NCBI GenBank assembly: GCA_003427395.1
Contig: BFEA01000113.1
Coordinates: 2,845,086 to 2,878,064 of the forward strand
Origin: Chara braunii
Lineage: Eukaryota > Streptophyta > Charophyceae > Charales > Characeae
Direction: 5' to 3'
DNA length: 32,979 bases
A model generated the notes under the pieces. That model was not told the DNA's origin. It did no database searches and worked only from the letters and a program-made list of their open reading frames with translations. Made by a program: the position numbers and the translations under genes. Positions 1 through 9,035 of the stretch are shown in pieces (the stretch's first letter is position 1; the number at the start of each line of letters is the position of its first letter).

Positions 1-596
1 CATACGCACAAACAAACGAGTGTGGCAGCGTATATTTCCTTATTCTAGCGGTAGATTGATTCGACTTGCTCATCCTGGCGATGGGAGTACCATGTGGTCA
101 GTCACGAGACCGGATGCTTACCTGTCGTCTGCATAATCCATTACGAGGAGCAACATACCGAGATCATAGCATGAAGGCACGACAGGCACAAATGTGGATT
201 TCACTCAAGTCGGGTGGATGACGAACAACCACACAGCGCCATCGGAGGATGCATCAAACATCCGCAAGTCTCCACCCTCGCATACGATAAGCAGCGGATG
301 CAGGGCCGAGGCAGCCTGCGCAATTGTTGAGTGGCGCCAATCGGACGACAAGGAGCACAAAGCCTCCTTACCAACTCGTGACTCCTCCCATGACAAACGG
401 AATGGGTCGTAGTGAGTGCCGACACGAAGGCAATCATCACAACAAAATCTCAACCACTTTCCCTTCGCCTTCTTCTCTCCTCTGTCTTCTTCCCTCTTTA
501 ACACTCCTCTTTCTTTCTCCCTGTCGAATCTTTCTTCCTACTGCACTAACTTACTTTATTCGTATATAGGTGAGTTAACAATTAAACCGCTATAAT
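1..596. other. Non-coding stretch with one dispersed D motif
   Basis: No supportable gene. Several short frames overlap on both strands, none with a recognisable domain. Positions 28-95 carry a degenerate copy of a roughly 65-bp dispersed motif (called D here) with the core AGATTGATTCGACTTGCTCA. Related copies lie near 1985, 5842, 5969, 6089, 12948, 21095 and 21781. The stretch from 450 to 545 is pyrimidine-rich. Confidence 0.5.
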
Positions 597-676
597 ACTA
601 ATAGTCGTAGTAATAGTAATAATAATAATAATAACCAATAATAATAATAATAGCAATAATAATAATAACAATAAGG
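597..676. repeat. AAT-type trinucleotide microsatellite
   Basis: Interrupted (TAA)n tract with scattered AGC, CCA and GTA variants, seen directly. A pyrimidine-rich tract follows at about 828-905. No gene is associated. Confidence 0.9.
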
Positions 677-957
677 ATAATAATTATTAAAATATAGATA
701 ATGAATGTATACAAGCTATATTTTCAGCCCGATACACTTACGAATCATGAGTCCCTCTTTTTGGGTGAGATCGCTCGACAAATGGCTAGGGCGTCAGTCA
801 ATGTAACAGGTAATTTTCCGCCACTCAGTCTATCTAATTCTCTCTTATTCCCTTTCATTCTTTCTCTGAATTCCCTCTCTCTTTCTCTCTTATCTCTCCG
901 CTTCTTCCTACGGCCTCGACCTTCTCCTATCACGCGCTCTTCGACTTCTTTGCACTG

Positions 958-1480
958 CGCTGTCGGTGTGAATACCCTTACAAGGGTATCCGCCCTGGTT
1001 TTTGCAGATGACAGAATAGTTTGGTTTGAAGTTCTAAGTATACCGCGAGCGGCGCGGCAGTGTCTGTGGTTTACGTTGACTGGATGGTTGACAAGAATAA
1101 AGAGTGTGTGGGCTCGCAAATTTGAGGCGCGTGTTATCTTTTTTTGATTGATGGTTGTGAAAGTCGGCATAGTTGCCGAGCAGATTTTTTTTTCTTCTGA
1201 TTAGGATAGGATTAAAAGGATTATGTATCGTGATTGGTGCGCTTGCCGATGACCTGTGCGTACGTGTGGAGGACGACATCGACAGCAAGGTGGTTCTGAA
1301 AGTATTTTGGCAGGTCTGCACGTCGTGCAGTGTTTGTTTATTTGAGCGTCCGACAGAACTAGACCCAACCTTGGGCCTAGCGCTAGCAGGATACGACGCC
1401 AGACTTTATGGCCGTCCCGACAGTCGGGGACCTTGAGTGCGTGCCTCGTCTGATGGGCCCGCGTGTTGAGATGTCGGCGA
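958..1480 (+). repeat. P-family repeat, copy 1
   Basis: Starts with GCTGTCGG, then an 8-bp inverted repeat ATACCCTT/AAGGGTAT (972-989). It aligns with 10088-10800 through shared blocks such as GTGTGGGC, GGATTATGTATCG and CTAGACCCA/TTGGGCCTAG. Internal hairpins are CTGCACG-T-CGTGCAG at 1316-1330, TCGGC/GCCGA near 1166, and a CTAGACCC.../...GGGCCTAG arm pair near 1360. CCGACAG near 1350 is an inverted match to the start, so terminal inverted repeats of a small DNA transposon are possible, but homology to copy 2 continues past it. No transposase frame is visible. Confidence 0.7.
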
Positions 1481-2280
1481 AAGTCCGCTATCACACCGCT
1501 GTTGGGAATAGGGCGCGGTCAGGGCTCGGGTTTGTAGTTGCACTTGAGGCAAAGAGGTCGGTAATGCAAGATGTATATGACCCACATTTCAGGTTCGGTA
1601 GGGCCGCGCGGAGGTATGGCGGCCGGAAGAAAAGAGGAGGAAGACTTCGTCCCGCCCGTTTCTGAGAGATATCGAGCAAGCCAAAAGCCGAGCCCGGGGT
1701 ATTCAACCCGGGCGAGCTGGTTGGTAGCAGTAGTTTGAGGGGTAGGTTAGTAGGATGGGAGTTAGAAAGGAAAGGGGCTGCGTAGGAGTAGGGGAGTACT
1801 TACCTCGAGGTGGGGCTGAATGTATTGGATCGTACTCCAGCGATAGATGCATTCGATTTCGCTCGTTATATCGGTGGAAGTAGCGGGAGGCCGGCGTGTG
1901 TCGAAGACTCACCTGTGTGCCAAGGCGCCGCCCAACCTATCGATGGAAGAAGCTCCTCTCTAACTCCCTTCGCGTATGGCTGGACAATGGTATATATGTC
2001 CACGCTCTAGCGTAAGGTTCATTCGATTTGCTCATTCTAGTGACGGAAGCAGCTGGAGAGCGGTCCTGGGTTTTGGATGCTCAACTGTTGACCGGTGCGT
2101 TGCTCTGAAAGTAGCCTTGTGCTATCTTTCTGCGCGCATGAGGGTGAACTGACGGTGTACCTTGTGATGTTCTAGGGAACTGGTCAGGAGGGTGGTCAGG
2201 TATGGCCATGCGAATCAAGATTACGCACTACAAACGGATGGCAGTGGTGAAGGTGGCGGGCGCCTACCTACTGGCGGTTG
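1481..2280. other. Non-coding spacer with D-motif copies
   Basis: No supportable gene. D-motif copies lie near 1835-1885 and 1985-2050 (core GGTTCATTCGATTTGCTCA). The text between them shares only fragments with other repeats in the window. The right edge meets composite element copy 1 at about 2281. Confidence 0.45.
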
Positions 2281-2920
2281 GATAAAGTCGTGGGAAGGCT
2301 TAGTGCTGTGTTTATTTTTGGATTGTGTGGAGAGTTAGTCAAATTCATAAGTTTGCGTAGTCTGACTGCTCTGACTTCCGAGGGGTGCTTGTGGTTGACT
2401 TTTCAGGTGTCAGTCAAATCCAGAAGTTTGGGTAGTCTGGTGGCCTTGTTTACTTTGGGCTTCTGTCAGTTTCCCTTTTCCTTTGGCTTTAAGAGAATGA
2501 ACCAGGCAAAGGACCAGACAAGTTCCATAAATTTAGGTGGTTTTGGTCCAATGCCACGCACATGCTGGAACCAAAAGCATATAATTTGGCTATACTTTAT
2601 TATTATATCATCCATGAACAGGCTAGTCAGACAGGGTTACATAAGTTTGAGTGGCCCGACTATGAAGAGAGTACTAACTAAGAATAAACTTGTGGTACGA
2701 AGGGGCAGACTGAGTCTTGAGCTGAAGATGATCGACTCAGTTATATGCTACCTCAAAAGACTAAGTGCAAACAATTATATAAATTTTGGATATTTAAACA
2801 GTTCAGGGCGGCTAAAGTGGCCTAGTCGCATGCCCAAAGAAGAGAAAAGTTGTTGTGCCCTATGTTTGTGTATACTTCATGGCTGAGCTAGACATGTTCC
2901 ATAAGTTTGGGTGGTCTAGC
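2281..2920 (+). repeat. Hairpin array of element copy 1 (TAAGTT-loop type)
   Basis: Degraded array of hairpins. The clearest is GCTAGAC (2887-2893) / GTCTAGC (2914-2920) around an inner CCA-TAAGTT-TGG. Others are ACTGAGT (2709-2715)/ACTCAGT (2735-2741), TAGTCAG (2624-2630)/CCGACTA (2656-2662, one mismatch), GGACCA (2511-2516)/TGGTCC (2544-2549) and GCGGCT (2808-2813)/AGTCGC (2824-2829, one wobble). The matching positions in copy 2 carry different stem bases that still pair. Confidence 0.75.
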
Positions 2921-3212
2921 TTTATGCCTTATGTAAGTTGGGTATAAAGAGCTAAATCATTGAGAGGCTATGAACTATTGTTTGTCCAGATTGACTTGGG
3001 GATGGTGAGAGTACTTACCTTTGTGGTTTGGGCTGCATGTAGCTTAGTGAGGCCGCTACTTAGTCTGATATTCAGTTTGATAGTTAGTTGCTTTAGTTGC
3101 TCGTCACGTGCTAGAGCCATAGGGGTTAGTTTCAATTCCTGCATTTATCAAGCTAAGTTTTTTTACTTAGGTCAATTTCTGCATTTTCTGGGATCTTTTG
3201 TTATACTTGGCC

Positions 3213-3760
3213 TTGTATAAATCTTGGTAATCCACTTTCTCTACGGGAAGCGCTGCCGACATTTCTACAAAACCAAGGAGTTAGTCAAATTGTGTCTTTT
3301 GTTAAGGTCCATCTTTTCTAACCTTTTGGCTTAGTAAAAATTTGGAATTTTTCTAAAGGAAGTGCTGCCCAAATTTTTGCTAATTCAGGGAGTTAAACAA
3401 AATTAGACCTTGAAAAATCAAAGTCACTTTATATTCTGAACTTACTTTTGTATAAATTTTTGAATAACATTTTCTTTACGGGAAGCGCTGCCGAAATTTC
3501 TACAAATTTAAGGAGTTAGTTAAATTTTGTCTTAGTTGAACTCAAATTTTGTTTTGAGTTCATATATGAGTTCGTATAAATCTGGGAAGTCTACCTTTCT
3601 AAAGGAAGTGTTGCCCAAATTTTTACTTATTCAGGGAGTTAGACAAAATTTTACTTTCCAGAATTAGAGTTTGTTTTTTTCTCATATTTCACTTATTATA
3701 AATCTTGGAAAGACACCTCTCCTACGGAAAGCGCTGCCGAAATTTTCTTAGTTTAAAGGA
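3213..3760 (+). repeat. Long A/B hairpin block, copy 1
   Basis: Five hairpins of about 55-60 nt in A-B-A-B-A order, spaced roughly 120 bp. Type A has TGTATAAATCTTGG-like left arms and CCGAAATTTCTACA-like right arms around TACGGGAAGCGC. Type B has AAAAATTTGG or AAATCTGGG arms against CCCAAATTTTT around CTAAAGGAAGTG. Examples are A at 3213-3270, B at 3333-3381, A at 3447-3506, B at 3574-3626 and A at 3697-3760. Types A and B differ in sequence on both arms but remain paired. Each hairpin is followed by AAGGAGTTAG or CAGGGAGTTAG. Confidence 0.8.
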
Positions 3761-4014
3761 GTTAGATTATATTTTGACAGGTAGAAATTCTGGGAAATTC
3801 AGTCTGTACAGAGGAGATTCTGTCACAGTTACTTCGAGGTAGACTTGGGCTTAGGTAATTAGGATGATTTCAGTGAGATCGTGATATGGGGATTGTTCTC
3901 CATAGACTTATAGATTTAGCTTGGGGATTGACATGTCTTGTGTTACAGGTCTTCTTGATCAATTGATTCAGGATTTGAGCTAGATTCAGATTGATCCTAC
4001 GAGGATCGTCTTCT

Positions 4015-4051
4015 GTTATCACTGATAACGGGTCGGTTGCCGATTCGTCGG
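4015..4051 (+). repeat. TTATC palindrome plus TTCG-loop hairpin, copy 1
   Basis: GTTATC-ACT-GATAAC (4015-4029) is followed 10 nt later by CCGA-TTCG-TCGG (4040-4051). The same pair occurs at 28364-28401. In copy 2 (16352-16368) only the first hairpin is intact. TTCG is a well-known stable RNA tetraloop, so folding as RNA is plausible. Confidence 0.75.
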
Positions 4052-4617
4052 TTTACGATTCAACTTCAATTCACTCCTGCCACTCAACCTAAAGGCTTTA
4101 GCCTTGTGATTTGAACTGTTTTGTTGTGTTTTCACCCGACTTTATTTGAATGGTCATTTAAAGAAAAGTACTGAGTATTTTATTTTGAGGAGTTGCACAA
4201 GAGTGAGGCTTGTATGGCTAAAAGTAAGGGGTGTGACTGCAGAGAATGGTTGAAGTTGACCTTGTGTAGTGCATGGACTTTTGGTTGAATCTTTGATGTG
4301 ATTGCAGGTATGTTTGGTGATTTGGACTTTGGATCTGACTTCCTGCGCTCACATGCATATATATATGGCTGAGAGGAGCCCCACTGCGATTGTGAGAAGT
4401 GATCGTCACATATTTATAACCCTATATATGTATATATGTAAATACATATGTCTTGAGTGTTTCACGCGGCCTACTGTGACCGCGCGTAACTGGTAAACAG
4501 ATCGTGTGTTTGAGAGAAGAGGAAGATCCTCTGTTATCCTTCTTCTAGATGATGGAGCTGGTCTCCAGGGCAATAAGAGACGATTGCCACCACAAATATG
4601 AACATGTATACCACCCA

Positions 4618-4920
4618 CTCTCCGCAGAGAGCAGAAAAGGGTGTGGTTCTCAACCGCACTTGGCGGTTATCCAGTGTCGAGAGATTACCCCTCAAGGCTC
4701 GTGTCAGCCGACACTTGAGTGTCGAATGCGACCCTCGAGATTAACGAGGACCTCATGAGTGTGGGTACTACATAGTACGCCATCATTGCGATCGCTTGCG
4801 TATGCTTGCATTGTGAATCGATATGCGTTAGCCCTGCGTCCGTGCGGTTTTATACTAAGTCTCGCGCGCGGAGAGTTATCGGATGGCTACTAAGGGACTA
4901 GGAGTGTTGTCGCGTTATTT
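4618..4920 (+). repeat. T repeat, copy 1
   Basis: Aligns with 17540-17860 and 29764-30080. It contains CTCT-CCGC-AGAG, the hairpin CGACACT-TG-AGTGTCG (4709-4724), CCCTCG.../CGAGG and a CTGCG-TCCG-TGCGG hairpin (paired with wobbles) just before TTTTATACTAAGTCTC. The hairpin bases change between copies while the pairing stays. Short frames across it are not conserved. Confidence 0.7.
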
Positions 4921-5019
4921 GTTCAGTATCGTTTTGTGTATGTATACGTATGCGTGTGTGTTTTTATTGTGGTGTGAGCGTGGTGTGTGGGATGCGTCCT
5001 AGTCGACCAACGACGGGTC

Positions 5020-5440
5020 GCGCTTGGGACTTCAGCCCCCCAAGATGCCTATTCGCGTGCGGGTTCGATAAAGGCATAATACCGCGCGTACCCCCTATGC
5101 TACAGTGAATGGGAAACGCCCTCGGCTGGTTCACCTCTGCGATTGCAACTGAGCATCTTTCGTACTGTGGACTGGTAGCTCGGCGGGGATACGCCCACCG
5201 AAGGGAAGTGACAACTCTCGTAAGGTGGAGGTAAGTCGTGCCTCGCGTAGGCCCTGTCCTGTCGTAGAAGCTCGCGAGAGGTATGGCTGGCGCACTCGGC
5301 TGGAGCGGCTTGCGGAAGCTCCATATATATTCACGACGAGGATTTAGACCAACTCCTGCGTGACGTGGCCGAGAGGGTCCCTCGCTGCCCCGTGCGCGCC
5401 GGACCGATGCGCTCGACATCGCATTCCCTCATTTCTACCA
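5020..5440 (+). repeat. W repeat, copy 1
   Basis: A repeat that recurs twice, head to tail, at 30205-30838. Blocks include the hairpin CTTGGG.../...CCCAAG, ACCCCCTATGCTACA, GAAACGCCCTCGG, GGTAGCTCGGCGGGGATACG and a right part with GCTCGCG and TATGGCTGGCGCACTCGG. A 151-codon open frame on the minus strand spans it, but the three copies do not keep a common frame that I can see, so coding is not supported. Confidence 0.65.
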
Positions 5441-5705
5441 CGCGAGCTTCTTTTATTTCTCTCACGCGTGCATGAGCTACTAGCTCATCCCTTTCCTATC
5501 TACCATTAGCGGAATCGAGCTCGAAAGGGTCAGGGCAGAGAGAGAGAGGAAAAAATGTTGAACTTACCTTCAGTTCGATTTTGTGAAGTGACTTGAGAGT
5601 TGTAGGATAAGTGGGGACCTATGATGCGTGCGCCTGCTACACGTTCGCAAGGGACAGCGCAGACGCTGTCAGGTGAGCCGCCTTTCCGTTCTCTTCTCCC
5701 TCTCA

Positions 5706-5776
5706 TTCTCTCTCTCTCTCNCACACACACACACATACACACACACACACACACACGTACACACACACACACACAT
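5706..5776. repeat. (TC)n(CA)n compound microsatellite interrupted by N at 5721
   Basis: A (TC)n tract runs into one unresolved base and then (CA)n. This is the reverse complement arrangement of the (TG)n(AG)n tract at 21184-21266. A shorter (CA)n tract lies at 5931-5950. The N sits exactly at the switch between units. Confidence 0.9.
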
Positions 5777-5841
5777 ACTCACGATGACGATCCCGCGGGC
5801 GAGCCTAGGCGAAGGCACGACAGCGGGCGGGCGCAAGTGGT

Positions 5842-6182
5842 GGTGTATATTTCCATGTTGTAGCGTGAGATTCATTCGATTTTGCTCATCGGATCAATTG
5901 AAGTGGTATGTGATCGGCCGCGCGTTTCGTCACACACACACACACACACCTCGCATCCAATCAGCCAGTGTATACTTCCATGTATTTGTCGTAGATTCAT
6001 CGGATTTTGCTAATCCTATCGATGAAAATAGCATAAAGTTCGTCGCGCGGCACACGCTCACACATACTAAAACACACACCTTCGTAGGAATGTATCCTTC
6101 CCTGTTCTAGCCTTAGGTTCATTCACTTTATTTATTTATTTATCAGTTTATTTATCTTGCTCGTTTTGTCGATGATAATATC
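5842..6182 (+). repeat. Three D-motif copies in a row
   Basis: Copies near 5842-5905, 5969-6035 and 6089-6182 share GTATA-TTCC-TGTT-TAG followed by GATTCATTCGATTTTGCTCA-like text and a GATGAAAATA-like end. Short CA-rich tracts separate them. Divergence is high, so this is an old dispersed repeat. Its function is not recognised. Confidence 0.55.
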
Positions 6183-6362
6183 GGGGAGAGAGCCGCGAAA
6201 TATGAGACTTACCTATTTCTCTCTCTCGTCGTCGTTGTCGTTGTCTACTCGCTGCTCCTCGCTCCGTAAGGTGATCCATCGCCATGTGCAGCTCACTGAG
6301 ACCACCCTCGCACACAGTAGGCAAAGGACGCATGGCATGGTGAGTATCCTCCATTCCCCTCT

Positions 6363-6549
6363 CCCTCTTCTTTTTTTTCTCCTTCTTCTTCGTCTTCTTC
6401 TTCTTCTTCTTCTTTTTTTTCTTCTTCTTCTTCTTCTTCTTCTTCTCTCTTCAAGTTCACTACCGTGCACGATCTTTCCTCTCCGTTTTTTCTCCTCCTC
6501 CTCCTCCTTCTTCTTCTTCTTCTTCTTCTTCTCCTTCTTCTTCTTCTTG
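6363..6549. repeat. TTC/TCC triplet microsatellite
   Basis: Long pyrimidine triplet tract split by about 35 bp of unique sequence near 6450-6480. Open frames on both strands here encode only low-complexity Leu/Phe/Ser or Arg/Glu/Lys runs and are artefacts. A purine/pyrimidine mirror tract of this kind could form triplex DNA. Confidence 0.9.
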
Positions 6550-6779
6550 CACGACTATATGCTTCCTTACTCGTGTGCGCTACCTCCCTGCGCGACTTTT
6601 GTTTTCCGCTTTCCCCCGAAGTGTCCCTCTCTCTCTTCGCTTCCCGCACGTTCCCACACCTTCGCCCGATTTCCTCCCTCGCGTTCACTTCCCTCTGTTG
6701 CGTGGTCGACTTCTTCCCACTCGCGTTCACTCTCCTCCCCTGCACTATTTCCTTTGCTTTCCACAATCAAGTAAGCCAG

Positions 6780-6964
6780 GCCAAATCGCTCATGCCGCAG
6801 ACGGGGATGAACGGATTTTCGTTGGAACGAATCTGCCCAGGCTTTTGTGGCAGATTCGTCATAGTTACCGACACCGTGAGGAACAACAACAATAAGAAAT
6901 AAGAAATAAGAAATAAGAAATAAAATAAAAAAATTAAAAAAAAAAAAAAACATTAAAAAAAAAA
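6780..6964 (+). mobile_element. Retroposon-like 3' end with hairpin and A-rich tail
   Basis: An 11-bp perfect hairpin, ACGAATCTGCC (6827-6837) / GGCAGATTCGT (6849-6859), stands about 25 nt before an A-rich tail (6885-6964). The tail is made of AACAAC, repeated AAATAAG and a long A run. A 3' hairpin followed by a simple A-rich tail is typical of LINE/SINE 3' ends recognised by reverse transcriptase. No reverse transcriptase frame and no 5' end were found, so the body may be very truncated or non-autonomous. Confidence 0.5.
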
Positions 6965-7973
6965 CAGAATCTAACTGCTAACTTCCTAATTATGTCAACC
7001 GTCGCTATGACTCTAACTAAAACAAATCTCGAACTTTAGGTCACGGGTTCAAGCCCCCGTTGACGGAGTGCGGGCTAAAGTTGAGCTTCTCACAAAAAGG
7101 AGTTAGCCCGGGGTCGGATGGATTCAATCCCTGAGTCACTTAATTTCTGATCCGCACTGAAACCCACTTAGCTAGCTCCTACTTCGATTTGAAAAGGAGC
7201 AGCTCATGTGTTTGTAGAGTAGTGGGGCTCGGTCCGCCTAGCAGCCCGAGCCGTTTCTAAATTTCTGCATGTGCGCACGCTTGCTGGACTGCGTGCCTGT
7301 CTGAGTGTTTGTCGGCTTGAGTGTGTGCGTGACCCACAGGGGCACTTGGTCGCTCAGAAGGCCCGAAGGGCTGGTACTTTCTTGTAGCCATGTCATTGAG
7401 GGTCGTGGCGGGGAAAACACTCAAGTGGCAGGTCTGCCGGTATTACCCAAGTAGTGGTAGATTTGTAGGGAACCGGTCGTCACGCAGAAGGTAGGCAGAT
7501 ACCAGTCCAAGAAGCCTGAGTCTAACGCTTGTGCAAACGATATCAGCGTCCGTAATGATGTTTCCCTCCTAAAGGGAGGTGACACTGGTTGCTTGTAAGG
7601 TCGAGCGACTAGAAAGTTTCTGCCCAAGAGGGATGTGTCCCACTTCACATGGGAGGTTGAGCGAGGGTCTCACCCTCACTTGCGGTATACGAGTAAGGAC
7701 GGAAGGTACCGCCTTGAGCAAGTGCTAGCAATCTGGGCGTTACGGCAGGCCTGATGATCACACAACGAGTAAGGACGGAGGGTATTACTATTGACTCTAA
7801 CCATCACAGCGCGCATTATAACAACGCACGCGCATACTCTCGAAATTTTCTCACCGATTTGCCTCAGCCTTAATGGCCGAGGAAATTGTTTCAAGTGTCA
7901 CACTAAAACCCGTACACTTTTAAGTTCAGACCGACTTACATGGCGATTGGTGTGTCGAATGTAAAAACATGGT
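6965..7973. other. Non-coding stretch, nothing firm
   Basis: No supportable gene. A tRNA T-arm-like sequence ACGGG-TTCAAGC-CCC lies near 7035-7052, and a second B-box-like site (GATTCAATCCC) near 7128, but no convincing cloverleaf surrounds either. Both may be remnants of tRNA-derived SINEs. Confidence 0.4.
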
Positions 7974-8008
7974 CAAATACCCTTGTAAGGGTATTTGGTC
8001 CGACAGTC
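7974..8008 (-). repeat. P-family terminal hairpin, isolated inverted copy
   Basis: An 11-bp perfect inverted repeat, CAAATACCCTT (7974-7984) / AAGGGTATTTG (7987-7997), followed by GTCCGACAG. Read on the minus strand it matches the start of the P family (CTGTCGG, then ATACCCTT-AC-AAGGGTAT, then TTTTT). This copy retains more base pairs than copies 1-3. Confidence 0.65.
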
Positions 8009-8280
8009 TTCCCAGACCCCATTAAGCGACGTCCTCATCGCTAATGACATTTATCATGACCATTCATACAATTTTTCCTTCTACTGATAAAATATGAAAT
8101 GATCGATAACATCACTAGACAGATGATACAATACAGAACAATACATGCACTTCTCTTTTCTTTTTGAAAGAGAAGTTAAATCCCTTCCCCCAAACAATGC
8201 GCATCTTTGATAAGTGGATAGCCAAATCCGAGTCTCTGGATTGAGATGTGGTCAAGATCCGCATTGCCTCCCTTGATATA

Positions 8281-8350
8281 TTCTACCATTGTCGGGATTC
8301 TAATCCGGGTCTCCCACATACTAAAATCCCCAACCCAACTGAATGAACCA
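8281..8350 (-). repeat. tRNA-like SINE head
   Basis: On the minus strand, TTCATTCAGTTGGGTTGG resembles a tRNA A box and D arm (8326-8345). About 35-40 nt downstream, GGATTAGAATCC (8295-8306) resembles a B box and T arm. The spacing fits a tRNA, but the acceptor and anticodon stems are not convincing, so a tRNA-derived SINE is more likely than a functional tRNA. Confidence 0.35.
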
Positions 8351-8834
8351 AAGGTGGGGACACTGAATTTGTACTAAAACGGTGAAAATTATCAAGAGAG
8401 TCAATGATCATTTTCTCCTCACCTTTAAAATCTGACCCTTTGGACGCGAGTCTCAACCAAACCATATTACCATCCCACCCGAAGTCTAATGCGAGGGGAT
8501 CGGCGGTCTTGATTTTAACCCACCACAGTCCGGTTGATCAGACCAGATCTGCGGCCCACCGAGTTATTATATTAGCGGTGGTCCCCGTATTGGTTGCGTA
8601 ATGACGGGTAAGTCCTATCATTAAAAAAATTCACATATTTCAAAGACTACATTCGACCCCTCCGGTAACTACCTGAGTTGATTCCTTCATCAGGGTGACC
8701 ACCCGTCAGGTCTCAACTCCAGGCCAAAATCGGAAGGTCCGCTGCATGGTTGTACTTGGTCAGCAGCCCATGTTGGGAGTTACGTCCCAATGATGTCAAT
8801 TTTCCACCATACGCTTGGTAATTTCAGTCCCTTA

Positions 8835-9035
8835 GACTGACCTTCTGAAGTGGATGAACAATGTTCAATTAAATATATACAAAAAAAATCAACATCAAAA
8901 ATATTTTCATTCTTGTCAGGTTGCCACTTCGTGGATGAACGATGTTCTTTCCAAAACCATAAAAATAAAATTTTCATCGTCGGATTGTCACTCATTGGAT
9001 GAACAAGGACCATCGTCAGGTTGCCACTCAGGGAT
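8835..9035. repeat. Degenerate ~70-85 bp tandem repeat
   Basis: Three diverged units, each with a GTGGATGAAC or TTGGATGAAC segment followed by ATGTTC/AAGGACC, with GTCAGGTTGCCACT-like segments between units. The unit ends are hard to place by eye. Function is unknown. Confidence 0.45.

Larger units (their letters stand above)
2281..5440 (+). repeat. Composite hairpin element, copy 1 (left-truncated)
   Basis: Non-coding composite repeat that aligns in order with 14381-17880 and in part with 26440-30838. Its parts are a hairpin array (2281-2920), long hairpins (3213-3760), a TTATC palindrome and TTCG hairpin (4015-4051), a T repeat (4618-4920) and a W repeat (5020-5440). The left module found in copies 2 and 3 is missing, and unrelated sequence starts upstream of 2281. 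A 202-codon open frame at 2278-2886 overlies the array but is not kept in copy 2, so it is probably chance. No LTRs, target-site duplication or polymerase domain were seen. Whether it is mobile, a degraded non-autonomous transposon or a structural RNA locus is open. Confidence 0.7.

Noticed and set aside
958-1358. Complete MITE with CTGTCGG/CCGACAG terminal repeats
   Set aside because: The inverted match is only 7 bp, and homology with copy 2 continues beyond the supposed right end.
2278-2886. 202-codon open frame
   Set aside because: It overlies the hairpin array, and the homologous region of copy 2 does not keep the frame.
4964-5419. 151-codon minus-strand frame over the W repeat
   Set aside because: The W copies at 30205 and 30421 do not keep a matching frame throughout, and no domain is recognised.
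5621-6110. Open frames with His/Thr repeats
   Set aside because: They are produced by the CA microsatellite and interrupted by the N.
6157-6774. 205-codon open frame and its antisense partners
   Set aside because: These are translations of the TTC/TCC microsatellite, giving Leu/Phe/Ser or Arg/Glu runs.
7035-7052. tRNA gene
   Set aside because: Only a T-arm-like hairpin is present. No acceptor, D or anticodon arm could be paired.
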